Positions 10,317 through 19,304 of a stretch of 24,840 nt of DNA are shown one piece after another (position 1 is the stretch's first letter; each line of letters starts with the position of its first letter). A program made the position numbers and the translations under genes. This stretch comes from Patescibacteria group bacterium (GTDB taxonomy: Bacteria; Patescibacteriota; Microgenomatia; Levybacterales; UBA12049), in the NCBI GenBank assembly GCA_018900295.1, contig JAHIGH010000164.1, forward strand, positions 1 to 24,840. The letters are read 5' to 3'. A model generated the notes under the pieces. The model did not search any database. It had not been told where the DNA came from and was given only the letters and a program-made list of their open reading frames with translations.

Positions 10317-11927
10317 TTACAGTTTCAAAAGAATGATATCCGTATCTTCGTAAATTATTTCAAATTGTCCTTTTTCACTCAGAAATTTATATTTTTCCCA
10401 ATCGGCAACTTTGGCAATTATTATATGTGTAACCCCTTGTAAAGTAAGAAATTTTTTTGATTGAATAGTTGCCTGCTGAAGATACAACAATTCCAGAACT
10501 TCCGTGTCCCAGATTCCCTGATCCTGATTCAAGAGGTATACATTCTCAATCCCCTTTCCCACTACTACTTCTCTGTCGAAAAAAGTACCTGCCGGATTGG
10601 AGACAATACGCTCATGAGAAAAAGGGAACCGCATATAGGCATGCCACGGCAGGAAAAGCATTTTAACAGCTCCTTCTTTCTTTGTTAACTCATTCACAGC
10701 ATACCAGCCGTGGGGATAGTCCGCTGCCCGTACCTGGCTGCTAAACCCTAAGAAAATGGTATTCGTCATAAGAAAAGGTATGGTAATCGCGCTAATAAAT
10801 ATTAACTTTCCATACCACTCGTTTTTTGACAACCGGCGCGTAAGCAATCTATATCCCAGGGGCACAAAAAACGCGTAGGTCAAAGCCAGGATCCCTGCCG
10901 CCTTTTGGGTATCACGAAGTCCGTTGAATCCATAGAGATGATTATAGAGAAAATCAATAACGGGTTTGGTAAAGGCGCTCCCGTATCCTACTGAAATTAT
11001 CAATGCCGGCAAGAAAACCAAGACCAATGTTATTGCCAGGGAGTTACGTTTTTTTAATTGCGCGACCGCGCCGAGCGACGCGATCATGAGTATGAGAGGA
11101 GTGATGATGAACCAGTAAGGAAATATGTCTTTGGGAAGGACAGTATAACTTCCCCAAAATCCGTACAGCGAAAGGACGTTGAAGAACGCGCCATACCACG
11201 GATCGGGGCGGGTCGTATACGCCGGAAAATCATTCAGGGTAATAGCGGACAAAGTAGCCGCGGAGCCGGTACGCGCCAGCCAAAATAAATTGATAGTCAA
11301 AAATATGATGAGAAGGAGAGGGAGAAATTTCGCATATGTACGAATCCTTGCCCGCTTGATAAGCAGAAATACAATAAATAATACCGGCAGGAAGAATGAT
11401 GCTATATACCAGTAATGCAGGCTAAGGATAGGATAAATACTGTAGAGAAAAGCAAATGCAGGAAAGTTGTGCCTGTCCGGATTATTTAGAAATTTCAGAA
11501 AGAAGTAAATCAAGAGGGGCAGGATTAAATATCCCAGAAGCACATGCCATTGTCCGGCCAGCAGGCGTTCGTAAAAATACGGATTTAAAAGATACATAAA
11601 ACCGCTTACCAACGCCCATTTTTTTTCCATGAAAGCTGAGGCAAGTTTGTACATGCTTACCTGGGTGAAGAAGATGATGAGAGACAGGAGTATTTTCTGT
11701 ATTACTTCCGAGGGCATAAAGGAATTGAGTACCTGCAGAATAAAGATAAGCGGGATACTTTCATTGATACCCTGAGGGGATAATTTTGACAAGCCGATAC
11801 GCGGGCCCCATACCATATCCAGAAGGAATATATATCCGTGTCCGTATAACGGGAGCATGATGGAGAGCGTGATAAGAAAAAAAAGTATGTAGGGAAAATA
11901 TTTTTTCAGGTTATTTTTCATTTTCAT
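10317..11927 (-). CDS. GT-C-like polytopic membrane protein, last gene of glycan operon
   Basis: About 536 residues with 11-13 membrane segments followed by a soluble C-terminal part of about 130 residues. After the first membrane segment an acidic residue occurs in YIFLLDMVWGP (D37), the position of the catalytic Asp/Glu of GT-C enzymes that use polyprenyl-phosphate sugars. LLGYLILPLLIYFFLK and GFNGLRDTQKAAGILALTYA resemble blocks of the AftD-like gene in the same operon, so the two are distant relatives. It probably transfers a sugar on the outer face of the membrane. I chose ATG 11927; the frame extends to a TTG at 11957 deeper in the previous gene. It is GC-richer (31 of 60 bases at 11041-11100) than the middle of the operon. 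Confidence 0.7.
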   Translation of the reverse strand: MKMKNNLKKYFPYILFFLITLSIMLPLYGHGYIFLLDMVWGPRIGLSKLSPQGINESIPLIFILQVLNSFMPSEVIQKILLSLIIFFTQVSMYKLASAFMEKKWALVSGFMYLLNPYFYERLLAGQWHVLLGYLILPLLIYFFLKFLNNPDRHNFPAFAFLYSIYPILSLHYWYIASFFLPVLFIVFLLIKRARIRTYAKFLPLLLIIFLTINLFWLARTGSAATLSAITLNDFPAYTTRPDPWYGAFFNVLSLYGFWGSYTVLPKDIFPYWFIITPLILMIASLGAVAQLKKRNSLAITLVLVFLPALIISVGYGSAFTKPVIDFLYNHLYGFNGLRDTQKAAGILALTYAFFVPLGYRLLTRRLSKNEWYGKLIFISAITIPFLMTNTIFLGFSSQVRAADYPHGWYAVNELTKKEGAVKMLFLPWHAYMRFPFSHERIVSNPAGTFFDREVVVGKGIENVYLLNQDQGIWDTEVLELLYLQQATIQSKKFLTLQGVTHIIIAKVADWEKYKFLSEKGQFEIIYEDTDIILLKL

Positions 11928-12330
11928 TTTGTTCTTTATTTTCTTGTTTGTACTCAATCAGCGACTTTACGACGCCGATGACGAGGAAGTAGTACGCCCA
12001 GACGGCAAATTGTTCGGCCCAGTTTTTGAGATCCAAGTAAATAAAGTTATTTTCAAAGGCCAGAAGGAATGGGCAGAAAATGAGGCATACGAGGGCGAAG
12101 GCGAAGGAAATTCTTGAGTCAAGATCCCAGAGGATCAGCGCGAAAAAGAAGATAAGGAACAGGCATGAGTCAATCTGCCATTGAAGATAAAAGTGCGTGA
12201 GGAGGAAGAAGGAGACAAGCAATGCAATCATACCGGCGTTTTCTTTGAGTGTTGCCTTTTTCACGAGGCGCAGGAAGCCTGAGAGAAGGTCTTTTGGGGT
12301 GAGAATGTAATCTGTGAATTTAAAAGACAT
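11911..12330 (-). CDS. Small membrane protein between two GT-C-like genes
   Basis: About 139 residues from ATG 12330 (start MSFKFTDYILTPKDLLSGFL). There are four to five hydrophobic segments (MIALLVSFFLLTHFY, FLIFFFALILWDL, ALVCLIFCPFLLAF, VWAYYFLVIGVV) and a charged C-terminal tail. No family is recognised. The frame continues up to an ATG at 12378, but that part overlaps the 3' end of the preceding gene and encodes only lysine-rich residues, so I prefer 12330, 8 bp after that gene's stop. Its end overlaps the next gene by 17 bp. The place between two putative GT-C proteins suggests an accessory subunit; this is inference. Confidence 0.65.
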   Translation of the reverse strand: MSFKFTDYILTPKDLLSGFLRLVKKATLKENAGMIALLVSFFLLTHFYLQWQIDSCLFLIFFFALILWDLDSRISFAFALVCLIFCPFLLAFENNFIYLDLKNWAEQFAVWAYYFLVIGVVKSLIEYKQENKEQNENEK

Positions 12331-12338
12331 AGGGAAAA

Positions 12339-15300
12339 TTAGATTTCTAATTTTTTTATTGTTTTTCTTTTTCGCCAATCATATATTAAGTAACCAAGGC
12401 AGGATATGAGGGTTATGCCGGAGATGAGGAGGCCGAGATAGAACCAGCGTTGCGGGAAGAATTCGATGACAAGTTCTATATCGTAGGATCCATCTGGATT
12501 TTTTGTACATCCATTCCCCTCTTTTTTACAAAGTTTATTTACATCAACATACCAAGCGTTTAAGAAATCGTTCAATTTCAAGTGGTTATCATCGGAAATT
12601 TTGTCAGGGCTAACAAACGGAATCCAACTATTTAAAATACCCTGAGCCTTGCTGTTGTTCATTTCCAATTTCCATTGAGGATGATAACTTTCGCTCATTG
12701 CGAGGAAAAAAGGAGTAGTAGCTCCTTTCACATGGACGATTTTTTTTGTTGGATTAACGAGGTTAAATTTTATACTTTTCGGGTTTTTCAAATTAAGTTG
12801 CGGATCGCTGACCAAATAATACTTATCCTCCAAATCCGGGATTTCTACGAATTTGAAATTGTCATAGCGGACAATATTATTTGTTTTCCCGTCACTTTCA
12901 TAAGCATATACAGCAATACTTACAGAAGTTGTGCCCATCGGAATCCTGATCTTCTTTTCAAATTTTTGCCAATTTTGATTTTCAATATCCAACCTTTCGC
13001 TGATGACGGTTTTATTTTTATCGTTAAAACTTAAATAATATCCAGCCGTTTTGCTATTCGGACTTTGATAATCAAAACTTATGAGATAAACAGAATTTTC
13101 GTTGACAGAAAAAGAAGTGCCAGTGCAGGCAGAATGTCTCCTTGCTTCTAATTGCAAAGATTTCGAGCCCTCACTCGCTACATTGCCAACCTTCATTCCC
13201 AGATCGCCTTTATTATCATAATTATGACAGTCACCTACCTTTTCTTGCCATAAGCCATTTTCAAAAGAACCATTAAGAATATTATTTTCAAATTTAAAAT
13301 CAGGGTCAGAATATTCAAATATATTTTCTTTTTGAAGCGAAATTTCTTGTTTCTCAAATTCCGGCTGATATTCAATTTTCACTTCGTCTTCATGGTCCAG
13401 CTTGAGCAAAGAAAAATTATCATAACGATTGATGATGTTTGTAGTTTCATCAACGGAATAAGCATAAAGATAAAGTCGAGCAGAAGTCGCGCCGGCGGGA
13501 GATTTAATTTTTCGGGAATAGGTTTGCCAATCCTGATCTTTAACAAAAATTCGTTCACTCACCACTGTTTTTGCATCATCATTAAACGCTAAATAATATC
13601 CGGCATTTTTGGCATTTGGGCTTTGATAATCAAAACTAAAAAGATAGTCTTTGTTTTCTTGCACATCAAATAAATTGGTCGTGCAAGCAATATGACGCAC
13701 TGCTTCCAATTGTAAATATTGATTATTTTCAACAACTCCAACATTACCACCATTAATATTATCTAAATTTATATTATTCTTCGGTTCGGTACCGAGCTTT
13801 ATATCCAAAATCGGATTATTATCATAGGCGTTGCAATCGCCAACTTTTTGATCCCATAGGCCATCCTGAAAAGAAGCATTAGGAATGAGATTTTGACCAT
13901 CAGTGGAATAGATTGGAATTTGAATATTTTGATTTATAGTTCCAAGTTTTTGGTTTTCGTTCTTTTCAAGTGGAATTAATTTTGTGCCAAAATTAAGATA
14001 ATATTTTTTATCAGGAGATAGTATTTTTTGATACAAAAACTCTGTACCCAAATCTTGATTTATTTTTTCGCCGTTTACAAATAAATTGTCGTTATCTTTT
14101 TTATAGAGATTAAGATATTGATTCTTTTGATTAAATGAATAGTACAGGCTTGTTTTGCTTTTATTATCATAAATAGTATTTACGCTGTTTTGATTTGCCA
14201 ATTCAAATTCATTTTTCATTTTATCGCTTATATCAGAGCTTTTTACGCTTTCAAATAAATTACTTAGAACAGTTAAATTATTGTTTTTATTGCTTGTAAC
14301 AAAACTAAATTCATTTTTAAGTACATTATTTATAAAATCATATTTTTGATTAAGATTGCCAATCGAAATGAAAGAATAAACGTTGTTTAGCGAAGATATA
14401 TGAGGTTTATAATCTTTGTTTTCATAAACTACTAATTCTTTTGTTCCAATATTAATTTTTTCTAGTAAACCACTCTTATCAAGTTCTGAAATGTACCATT
14501 CTCTTATATTTGAATTTTCCCTACCACCGTAATGGATAAAAAAATCATCATCATTAGCTTTATCCTGAAGAGGAACAATTACATATTTAATAGAAGAAAT
14601 ATCAAATAAATTATTTGTACTCGGCAATTTAAAAACATCGATAATTCTATTTTGAATTAGTTTTTCACTTTCATTCATTTCTAATATATTTTTCCATGCG
14701 CTTCCAATTACACTAACATTGCTAATCTTCGGCTTTTGATTAGTAAAAATACTCCACCGCGAATCACTCGGTGTCCAAAATGTTCTAAAATAGTCTGATT
14801 GTTTTAATATAAAATCTTTCAAAATAATATAGTCATTCGGAATATGCTTTGGAATAAATATGGTTTCTACTTCGCCGGTAATTAATGGCTTCATATTCCA
14901 GAAAAAAATAGCAATTAAAATTGACACAAAAGTCAAAAAAAGATATCTGTTTATAAATTTATTTTTATGTTCCTGCAACAAAAGCAAGCCATATGCAATT
15001 AAGCCAGAGTAGCCAATCGCTATTAATAAATAAAACTTAGAAGCTTCTCTAAATAAATTAAACCCCGGGAAGTTATTATAAAGCCAGAGATAAGCGCCAG
15101 ATATTGGTTCTGTGGCTTGTTTAGTTAAAAAAACTCCAATAAGTGAAAGTATGCCAAAAAATATAACTTCTTTTTTATATTTATTATTTCTTCTTAATAA
15201 AAAACTAGAAAAAGCGATTATCGGAATCACCCAAAAATACCAAAATATTGGTTGTATAATAAATTGATTATTAGGCTTACTACCTGTCCATGGGTCATTT

Positions 15301-16091
15301 GAAAGTGCAAAAGCGTGTCCAAGATCAAATAAAAAATTACCAAAAAGTCCCCGATTAGCAATTAAGAAAATATCTTCAGAAAATCCACCGAATAAAACTG
15401 GGAATATCCAAAATATATTTAAACCGAATAAAAACAAACTGCTTAATAAAATATTTTTCCAATATTTTATAATATTAAAAATATGAAAAAATAAAAAATA
15501 AATAAACAAGATAAAGGTAACTATAAGGGCTATTCTAATTTCATAACAAATACTAATCCAATAAAGTAGACTAAAAATTAACCAATTTAATAATTTATTT
15601 CTTTCAAGTGCTATAATAAAAAAATAAAAAATCAAAGGCGTTAATGCATAAACAAATGCAATTGGCATATGCGCTGTTTGTCTAACTAAAAAATATGTAG
15701 TTGTCCCATAAAACAAAGCTATAATAAAGGAAATCAATTCATCTTTTGTTAATTTCCTAAACAATATGTAAGGGGAAATAAACCCCAAAATCGCAATAGG
15801 TATCAAAAAGGTTACTTTTGTTGCGAGATCATAAGAAAATCCTAAATTAGTAAATAATGACCAAATTGATTTAAAGAAATTGAAAGACAGTTGGATATTA
15901 ACTGCTCCAAAATTAAAAAAATTAATCCATGCTCCCCATGAATAATATAATTGACTAACTGCTTTATCTGGCCAATAACTCCAGTCCGAAGAATTTAAAA
16001 TCGAAAAAGGATTAAACCACTGAAGATGGCTTATCAGAGCAATGATAATTAAAAAAAAGATATATTTATATTTTTTAAAAAATAAAATCAT
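12339..16091 (-). CDS. AftD-like GT-C glycosyltransferase with two carbohydrate-binding-like modules
   Basis: A 1250-residue protein. Residues 1 to about 420 are 11-13 membrane segments with an acidic residue in the first outer loop (D36 in NSSDWSYWPD), as in GT-C transferases; FPGFNLFREASKFYLLIAIG resembles the conserved block of alpha-(1->3)-arabinofuranosyltransferase (DUF3367/AftD-like) proteins. About 420-720 is a soluble domain. Two tandem modules follow at about 730-897 and 937-1084, both with [GA]SFxxGLWxxKVGDC, AVRH/ARRH...AC, FDYQSPN, AGYYL and RYDNF. A last membrane anchor lies at about 1215-1240. Mycobacterial AftD also joins a GT-C core to carbohydrate-binding modules, so this is probably an outer-face transferase gripping its glycan. 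The 5' end overlaps the methyltransferase gene by 4 bp. The final 130 bp are GC-richer than the rest. Confidence 0.75.
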   Translation of the reverse strand: MILFFKKYKYIFFLIIIALISHLQWFNPFSILNSSDWSYWPDKAVSQLYYSWGAWINFFNFGAVNIQLSFNFFKSIWSLFTNLGFSYDLATKVTFLIPIAILGFISPYILFRKLTKDELISFIIALFYGTTTYFLVRQTAHMPIAFVYALTPLIFYFFIIALERNKLLNWLIFSLLYWISICYEIRIALIVTFILFIYFLFFHIFNIIKYWKNILLSSLFLFGLNIFWIFPVLFGGFSEDIFLIANRGLFGNFLFDLGHAFALSNDPWTGSKPNNQFIIQPIFWYFWVIPIIAFSSFLLRRNNKYKKEVIFFGILSLIGVFLTKQATEPISGAYLWLYNNFPGFNLFREASKFYLLIAIGYSGLIAYGLLLLQEHKNKFINRYLFLTFVSILIAIFFWNMKPLITGEVETIFIPKHIPNDYIILKDFILKQSDYFRTFWTPSDSRWSIFTNQKPKISNVSVIGSAWKNILEMNESEKLIQNRIIDVFKLPSTNNLFDISSIKYVIVPLQDKANDDDFFIHYGGRENSNIREWYISELDKSGLLEKINIGTKELVVYENKDYKPHISSLNNVYSFISIGNLNQKYDFINNVLKNEFSFVTSNKNNNLTVLSNLFESVKSSDISDKMKNEFELANQNSVNTIYDNKSKTSLYYSFNQKNQYLNLYKKDNDNLFVNGEKINQDLGTEFLYQKILSPDKKYYLNFGTKLIPLEKNENQKLGTINQNIQIPIYSTDGQNLIPNASFQDGLWDQKVGDCNAYDNNPILDIKLGTEPKNNINLDNINGGNVGVVENNQYLQLEAVRHIACTTNLFDVQENKDYLFSFDYQSPNAKNAGYYLAFNDDAKTVVSERIFVKDQDWQTYSRKIKSPAGATSARLYLYAYSVDETTNIINRYDNFSLLKLDHEDEVKIEYQPEFEKQEISLQKENIFEYSDPDFKFENNILNGSFENGLWQEKVGDCHNYDNKGDLGMKVGNVASEGSKSLQLEARRHSACTGTSFSVNENSVYLISFDYQSPNSKTAGYYLSFNDKNKTVISERLDIENQNWQKFEKKIRIPMGTTSVSIAVYAYESDGKTNNIVRYDNFKFVEIPDLEDKYYLVSDPQLNLKNPKSIKFNLVNPTKKIVHVKGATTPFFLAMSESYHPQWKLEMNNSKAQGILNSWIPFVSPDKISDDNHLKLNDFLNAWYVDVNKLCKKEGNGCTKNPDGSYDIELVIEFFPQRWFYLGLLISGITLISCLGYLIYDWRKRKTIKKLEI

Positions 16092-16711
16092 TTTACTGCA
16101 ACGATTATTATGTTAGTCGTAAGTAATGAATTTAAAAATGGTATAAATCTTAAAACAATACCAAAAAAAGAAGCACCCCCTAAAATATTAATTATTTTCA
16201 AATTACTTTTTTGCGCGAAATTAGTAGCACTTTTAAAAGTATAAAGATGCAAATGCGTCTTATCCATTATACCTGAATCGGCATAATCAAATTTTCCGAA
16301 TAATAAATTGATTCTAACTTGCCAATTTGCTATATTTGGCAAAGATATTATTATCTTTCCGCCATCTTTTAGATAATTTTTTATAAAAAAATTAAGCACT
16401 ACTTCAGGATACAAAACATGTTCAAGCACATCAGCAAATATTATGACATCAAATTTTATATTCCATGGTAAATTTTCTAATATATTTAAATCATAAAAAA
16501 TAGCATCTTTATAGATAATTTTTGCATTTTGAATGCTTTCATCTAAATAATCCAATCCGTAAAATATATTTGACTTATCGGAATTTTTACCAATATACCC
16601 ATCATTACAACCAACATCTAGAATAACTTTATTATCTCCAATATTTCTTAAAATAATACTATGAGTCGAATAGCTACTAAATAAATTTAATCTGTAAAAG
16701 TTTTTTGTCAT
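16088..16711 (-). CDS. Class I SAM-dependent methyltransferase
   Basis: A 207-residue Rossmann-fold methyltransferase. Motif I is VILDVGCNDGYIG (about 29-41), followed by GLDYLDES (acidic residue for SAM ribose), FADVLEHV (motif post-II) and GGKIIISLPNIANW. The C-terminal GIMDKTHLHLYTF is nearly the same as GVMDKTHLRFFTL in the methyltransferase at 17708-18355, so these two are paralogues. In glycan clusters such enzymes methylate sugars or act with glycosyltransferases; the substrate cannot be read from the sequence. It lies 5 bp after the stop of the GT2 gene upstream and its end overlaps the AftD-like gene by 4 bp, consistent with one operon. A hydrophobic C-terminus (FGIVLRFIPFLNSLLTTNII) may touch the membrane. 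Confidence 0.8.
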   Translation of the reverse strand: MTKNFYRLNLFSSYSTHSIILRNIGDNKVILDVGCNDGYIGKNSDKSNIFYGLDYLDESIQNAKIIYKDAIFYDLNILENLPWNIKFDVIIFADVLEHVLYPEVVLNFFIKNYLKDGGKIIISLPNIANWQVRINLLFGKFDYADSGIMDKTHLHLYTFKSATNFAQKSNLKIINILGGASFFGIVLRFIPFLNSLLTTNIIIVAVK

Positions 16712-16716
16712 TATAA

Positions 16717-17694
16717 TTAAATATTATTTTTATAAAAATTTATTAAATGATGCACTTTAGCGAATCCAAAATACATTTTTTTCATTATTTCAAAATCACT
16801 TACTCTTCTATTATCCTGAACCCATTTTCTTTTTTGCACTATCTTTTTGAAATTAATAATATTAAACCACCAACCTTCAACGTATGAATATGCAATTTTT
16901 GGTTTTAATGATATTAAAAAAAAGATTATCTCGAAAATATTCTGAGCAAAATAAATCGGCAAAATCCATAGTAAATAAAACCAAGTATAATTTTTTAAAA
17001 GCATTTGTAATGTGTTTTGATTTCTCCAAAGAAATACTTTATATTTAATTCCGGAACCAGTGCTACCAGCTCCTGCATGATTAATAAAAATATAATCGAC
17101 GTAACTGAATGTTTTTAAAAATAGATTTAATCTCCAAAACCAATCCAAATCTTCGCAATACATAAAAAAATCGTTATCGAACCCCCTCGTACTTTTATAT
17201 AAGTTTTTTTTAAATAAAAGACAGACCCCGCTAATATAAAAATTGCGTAAATTTTTATATTTATCGCATTGAAAGCTGACTGGGTGTCCAAAAACATCTA
17301 TTGTGCTTATGTGCGTAGTTAGAGAATGCCCTTGATAATTTATTTCCCTTGGTGCAATAATATCAAATTTATTATGTAAATAATATTTTAACATATTTTC
17401 AAGAAAATTATTATTAAGCCATGTATCATTATTTAATAATAATATAAATTCTCCTTCCGTACGATCTATGCCTAGGTTGTTTCCTCCACCAAACCCTAAA
17501 TTTTTATTGCTTTTTATGATTTTTACTTCAGGATATTCTTCTTCTATATAATCATTACTGTCATCAGGTGAGTTATTGTCAACAAAAATTATTTCAAAGT
17601 TTTTATAAGTTTGATCGTATAAAGAATCTAGACATTTTTTCAGCCATTTTTTTCCATTATAATTAACAATTATTATTGATATTAAATTGTTCAT
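16717..17694 (-). CDS. GT2 glycosyltransferase (rhamnosyltransferase-like)
   Basis: A 325-residue GT-A-fold enzyme. The N-terminus ISIIIVNYNGKKWLKKCLDS and FVDNNSPDDS form the nucleotide site; SNKNLGFGGGNNLGI (about 62-76) and LLLNNDTW (residues 85-92, NND in place of DxD) are typical of the WbbL-like rhamnosyltransferase subgroup. MYCEDLDWFWRL (about 180-191) contains the catalytic base region (ED). A hydrophobic stretch WFYLLWILPIYFAQNIFEII suggests membrane association. The likely donor is a dTDP-linked deoxysugar, but this is inference. It is 13 bp downstream of one methyltransferase gene and 5 bp upstream of another. A normal-length member of the family with all motifs visible. Confidence 0.85.
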   Translation of the reverse strand: MNNLISIIIVNYNGKKWLKKCLDSLYDQTYKNFEIIFVDNNSPDDSNDYIEEEYPEVKIIKSNKNLGFGGGNNLGIDRTEGEFILLLNNDTWLNNNFLENMLKYYLHNKFDIIAPREINYQGHSLTTHISTIDVFGHPVSFQCDKYKNLRNFYISGVCLLFKKNLYKSTRGFDNDFFMYCEDLDWFWRLNLFLKTFSYVDYIFINHAGAGSTGSGIKYKVFLWRNQNTLQMLLKNYTWFYLLWILPIYFAQNIFEIIFFLISLKPKIAYSYVEGWWFNIINFKKIVQKRKWVQDNRRVSDFEIMKKMYFGFAKVHHLINFYKNNI

Positions 17695-17707
17695 ACTTAA
17701 CCCAATA

Positions 17708-18355
17708 TTATATCTTTTTATTTAACAAAAAAACAATTTGAGTTGCAAATAAGCTAGGATATAATTTACCAAGAGGCGACAGAAGTAAAAATCTTTTTTT
17801 TACGATATTTATACCCACAGATTTTAATATTTCCAGATTAGTTGATTCAAAAAGTTTTTTCATTGAATTTAGAGTAAAAAATCGTAGGTGTGTTTTATCC
17901 ATTACTCCAATATCTGTATAACTCCAAAATCCTAACAGATGTAATATTCTATATAATATGAAACCTATATTTGGTAAAGATACCAAAATGAAACCATTGT
18001 CTTTTAATTTCTCTTTAAATAAGCTTATGAGCTTATTGGGATTTATTGTATGTTCCAATACATCTCCAAAGACAATAAAGTCGTATTTATCTTTTATTAA
18101 ATTTGAGTTGAAATCGATATTCAAATCTATTCTATATAGGTTGTTATAACCAACATTTTTTGCAAGACTTAAAACATCTTCGTTATTATCAATTCCATCT
18201 ATCGTGCAATCAATATTGTTCTTTAGTTCCGAACCAAGCGCGCCTGTCCAGCAACCGACATCTAATACTTTTGGACATTTAATACTGGACTTCAAAATCA
18301 TTTTTAGTATTTCAGGATTAACATGATTATATTTTTTAAATTGTTTGTTTTCCAT
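17708..18355 (-). CDS. Class I SAM-dependent methyltransferase
   Basis: About 215 residues from ATG 18355. Motif I is KVLDVGCWTGALG (about 29-41), then DGIDNNED, FGDVLEHTINP, and GFILVSLPNIGFILYRILHL, ending with GVMDKTHLRFFTLNSMKKLF. It is a paralogue of the methyltransferase at 16088-16711. The start is supported by AAAGGA seven bases before the ATG; the frame extends 12 codons further up to 18391 inside the preceding gene, without any ribosome site. It overlaps the upstream GT2 gene by 20 bp. Its presence beside GT2 genes suggests O-methylation of a glycan residue or chain end; the target is unknown. Confidence 0.8.
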   Translation of the reverse strand: MENKQFKKYNHVNPEILKMILKSSIKCPKVLDVGCWTGALGSELKNNIDCTIDGIDNNEDVLSLAKNVGYNNLYRIDLNIDFNSNLIKDKYDFIVFGDVLEHTINPNKLISLFKEKLKDNGFILVSLPNIGFILYRILHLLGFWSYTDIGVMDKTHLRFFTLNSMKKLFESTNLEILKSVGINIVKKRFLLLSPLGKLYPSLFATQIVFLLNKKI

Positions 18356-19304
18356 AAATAAATCCTTTAAAAGAATAAAATAAACTAACAAATAGTAAAA
18401 GTATATTAATTAAGGGAAGTAGCACTATTTTTTTATCAGAAATTTCTTTCAAAAATACAAGTTTAGTATAAACAAAGGAATAGATAATTACAAAAATAAT
18501 TGTAAATAATTGTAAATATGGAATAAATGATCCAATAACAAGAATCTCTCTAAAAAAAGATAAAATAAATCCTTTTGTATTTAATATTCCGTATTTTCTT
18601 AATACGGCACCTTGTGCCTCTGCAAGTTGAGCTTCCTTTTTAATTAGCTTTTTAAGACTAAAATTAAAATCTTTATTATGAAGATGTATAATTTCAATTC
18701 CTGAAGAAAAAACCTTTAACTTTCCAATTTTATTAATTCTAATTTTAATATCGCTATCTTCCCCAGCTGTTCTATAAGTTGTTTCATTAAATAGTCCGAT
18801 TCTATTTAAAAGTAATTTTTTATTAAAACAATCAAATTTTCCTGTGATCATTTTTAATCTTTTTCCAACAAATCTGCTGAATAAACATTTTTGCCAAAAA
18901 TTATAATCTTTCCAGACAGAATAAGGGTGTAAAATTATTGGATAAGAAGCAATGACATCTTCATTTTTTAGTAATGGCTCTAACATTTTTGAAAAAGAAT
19001 TATAACCTATCAACACTATATCCGCATGCATTAATATAAAATAATCAGTTTTTGAAAGTTCAATTCCTTCGTTGTAATTTGCAGCTAAACCATTTGATTT
19101 TGTATGTATAATTAATTTTGTCTTAAATGAACTTTCGTTTTGATATTTTTCAATAAGATTTCTTGTATTATCATTCGAATTATCATCAATTATAATAATT
19201 TCTTCAATTAATTCTTTATGATTTTGTTTTTCTAGAGAGTCAAAAACTTCCTGAATTGTTGTAAAATTATTATATACTGGTATTATTATTGTTATTTTAT
19301 TCAT
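18336..19304 (-). CDS. GT2 glycosyltransferase with C-terminal membrane segments
   Basis: About 322 residues from ATG 19304. NKITIIIPVYNNFTTIQEVF and IIIDDNSNDNT form the nucleotide-binding half; FILMHADIVLIG has HAD (about 93-95) instead of DxD; RTAGEDSDIKIR (about 178-189) supplies the ED base region. Two or three hydrophobic segments follow (about 245-320: LQLFTIIFVIIYSFVY, KKIVLLPLINILLLFVSLFY), so the protein is membrane-bound. I chose ATG 19304 over the frame start at 19322 because it gives the usual GT2 N-terminus and an 8-bp overlap with the preceding gene. The HAD variant is seen in some GT2 lineages; the donor sugar is unknown. Confidence 0.8.
   Translation of the reverse strand: MNKITIIIPVYNNFTTIQEVFDSLEKQNHKELIEEIIIIDDNSNDNTRNLIEKYQNESSFKTKLIIHTKSNGLAANYNEGIELSKTDYFILMHADIVLIGYNSFSKMLEPLLKNEDVIASYPIILHPYSVWKDYNFWQKCLFSRFVGKRLKMITGKFDCFNKKLLLNRIGLFNETTYRTAGEDSDIKIRINKIGKLKVFSSGIEIIHLHNKDFNFSLKKLIKKEAQLAEAQGAVLRKYGILNTKGFILSFFREILVIGSFIPYLQLFTIIFVIIYSFVYTKLVFLKEISDKKIVLLPLINILLLFVSLFYSFKGFIYGKQTI

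Noticed and set aside
10461..13592. Several plus-strand frames of 60-120 codons
   Set aside because: They run antisense inside well-supported membrane-protein genes and show no family motif.
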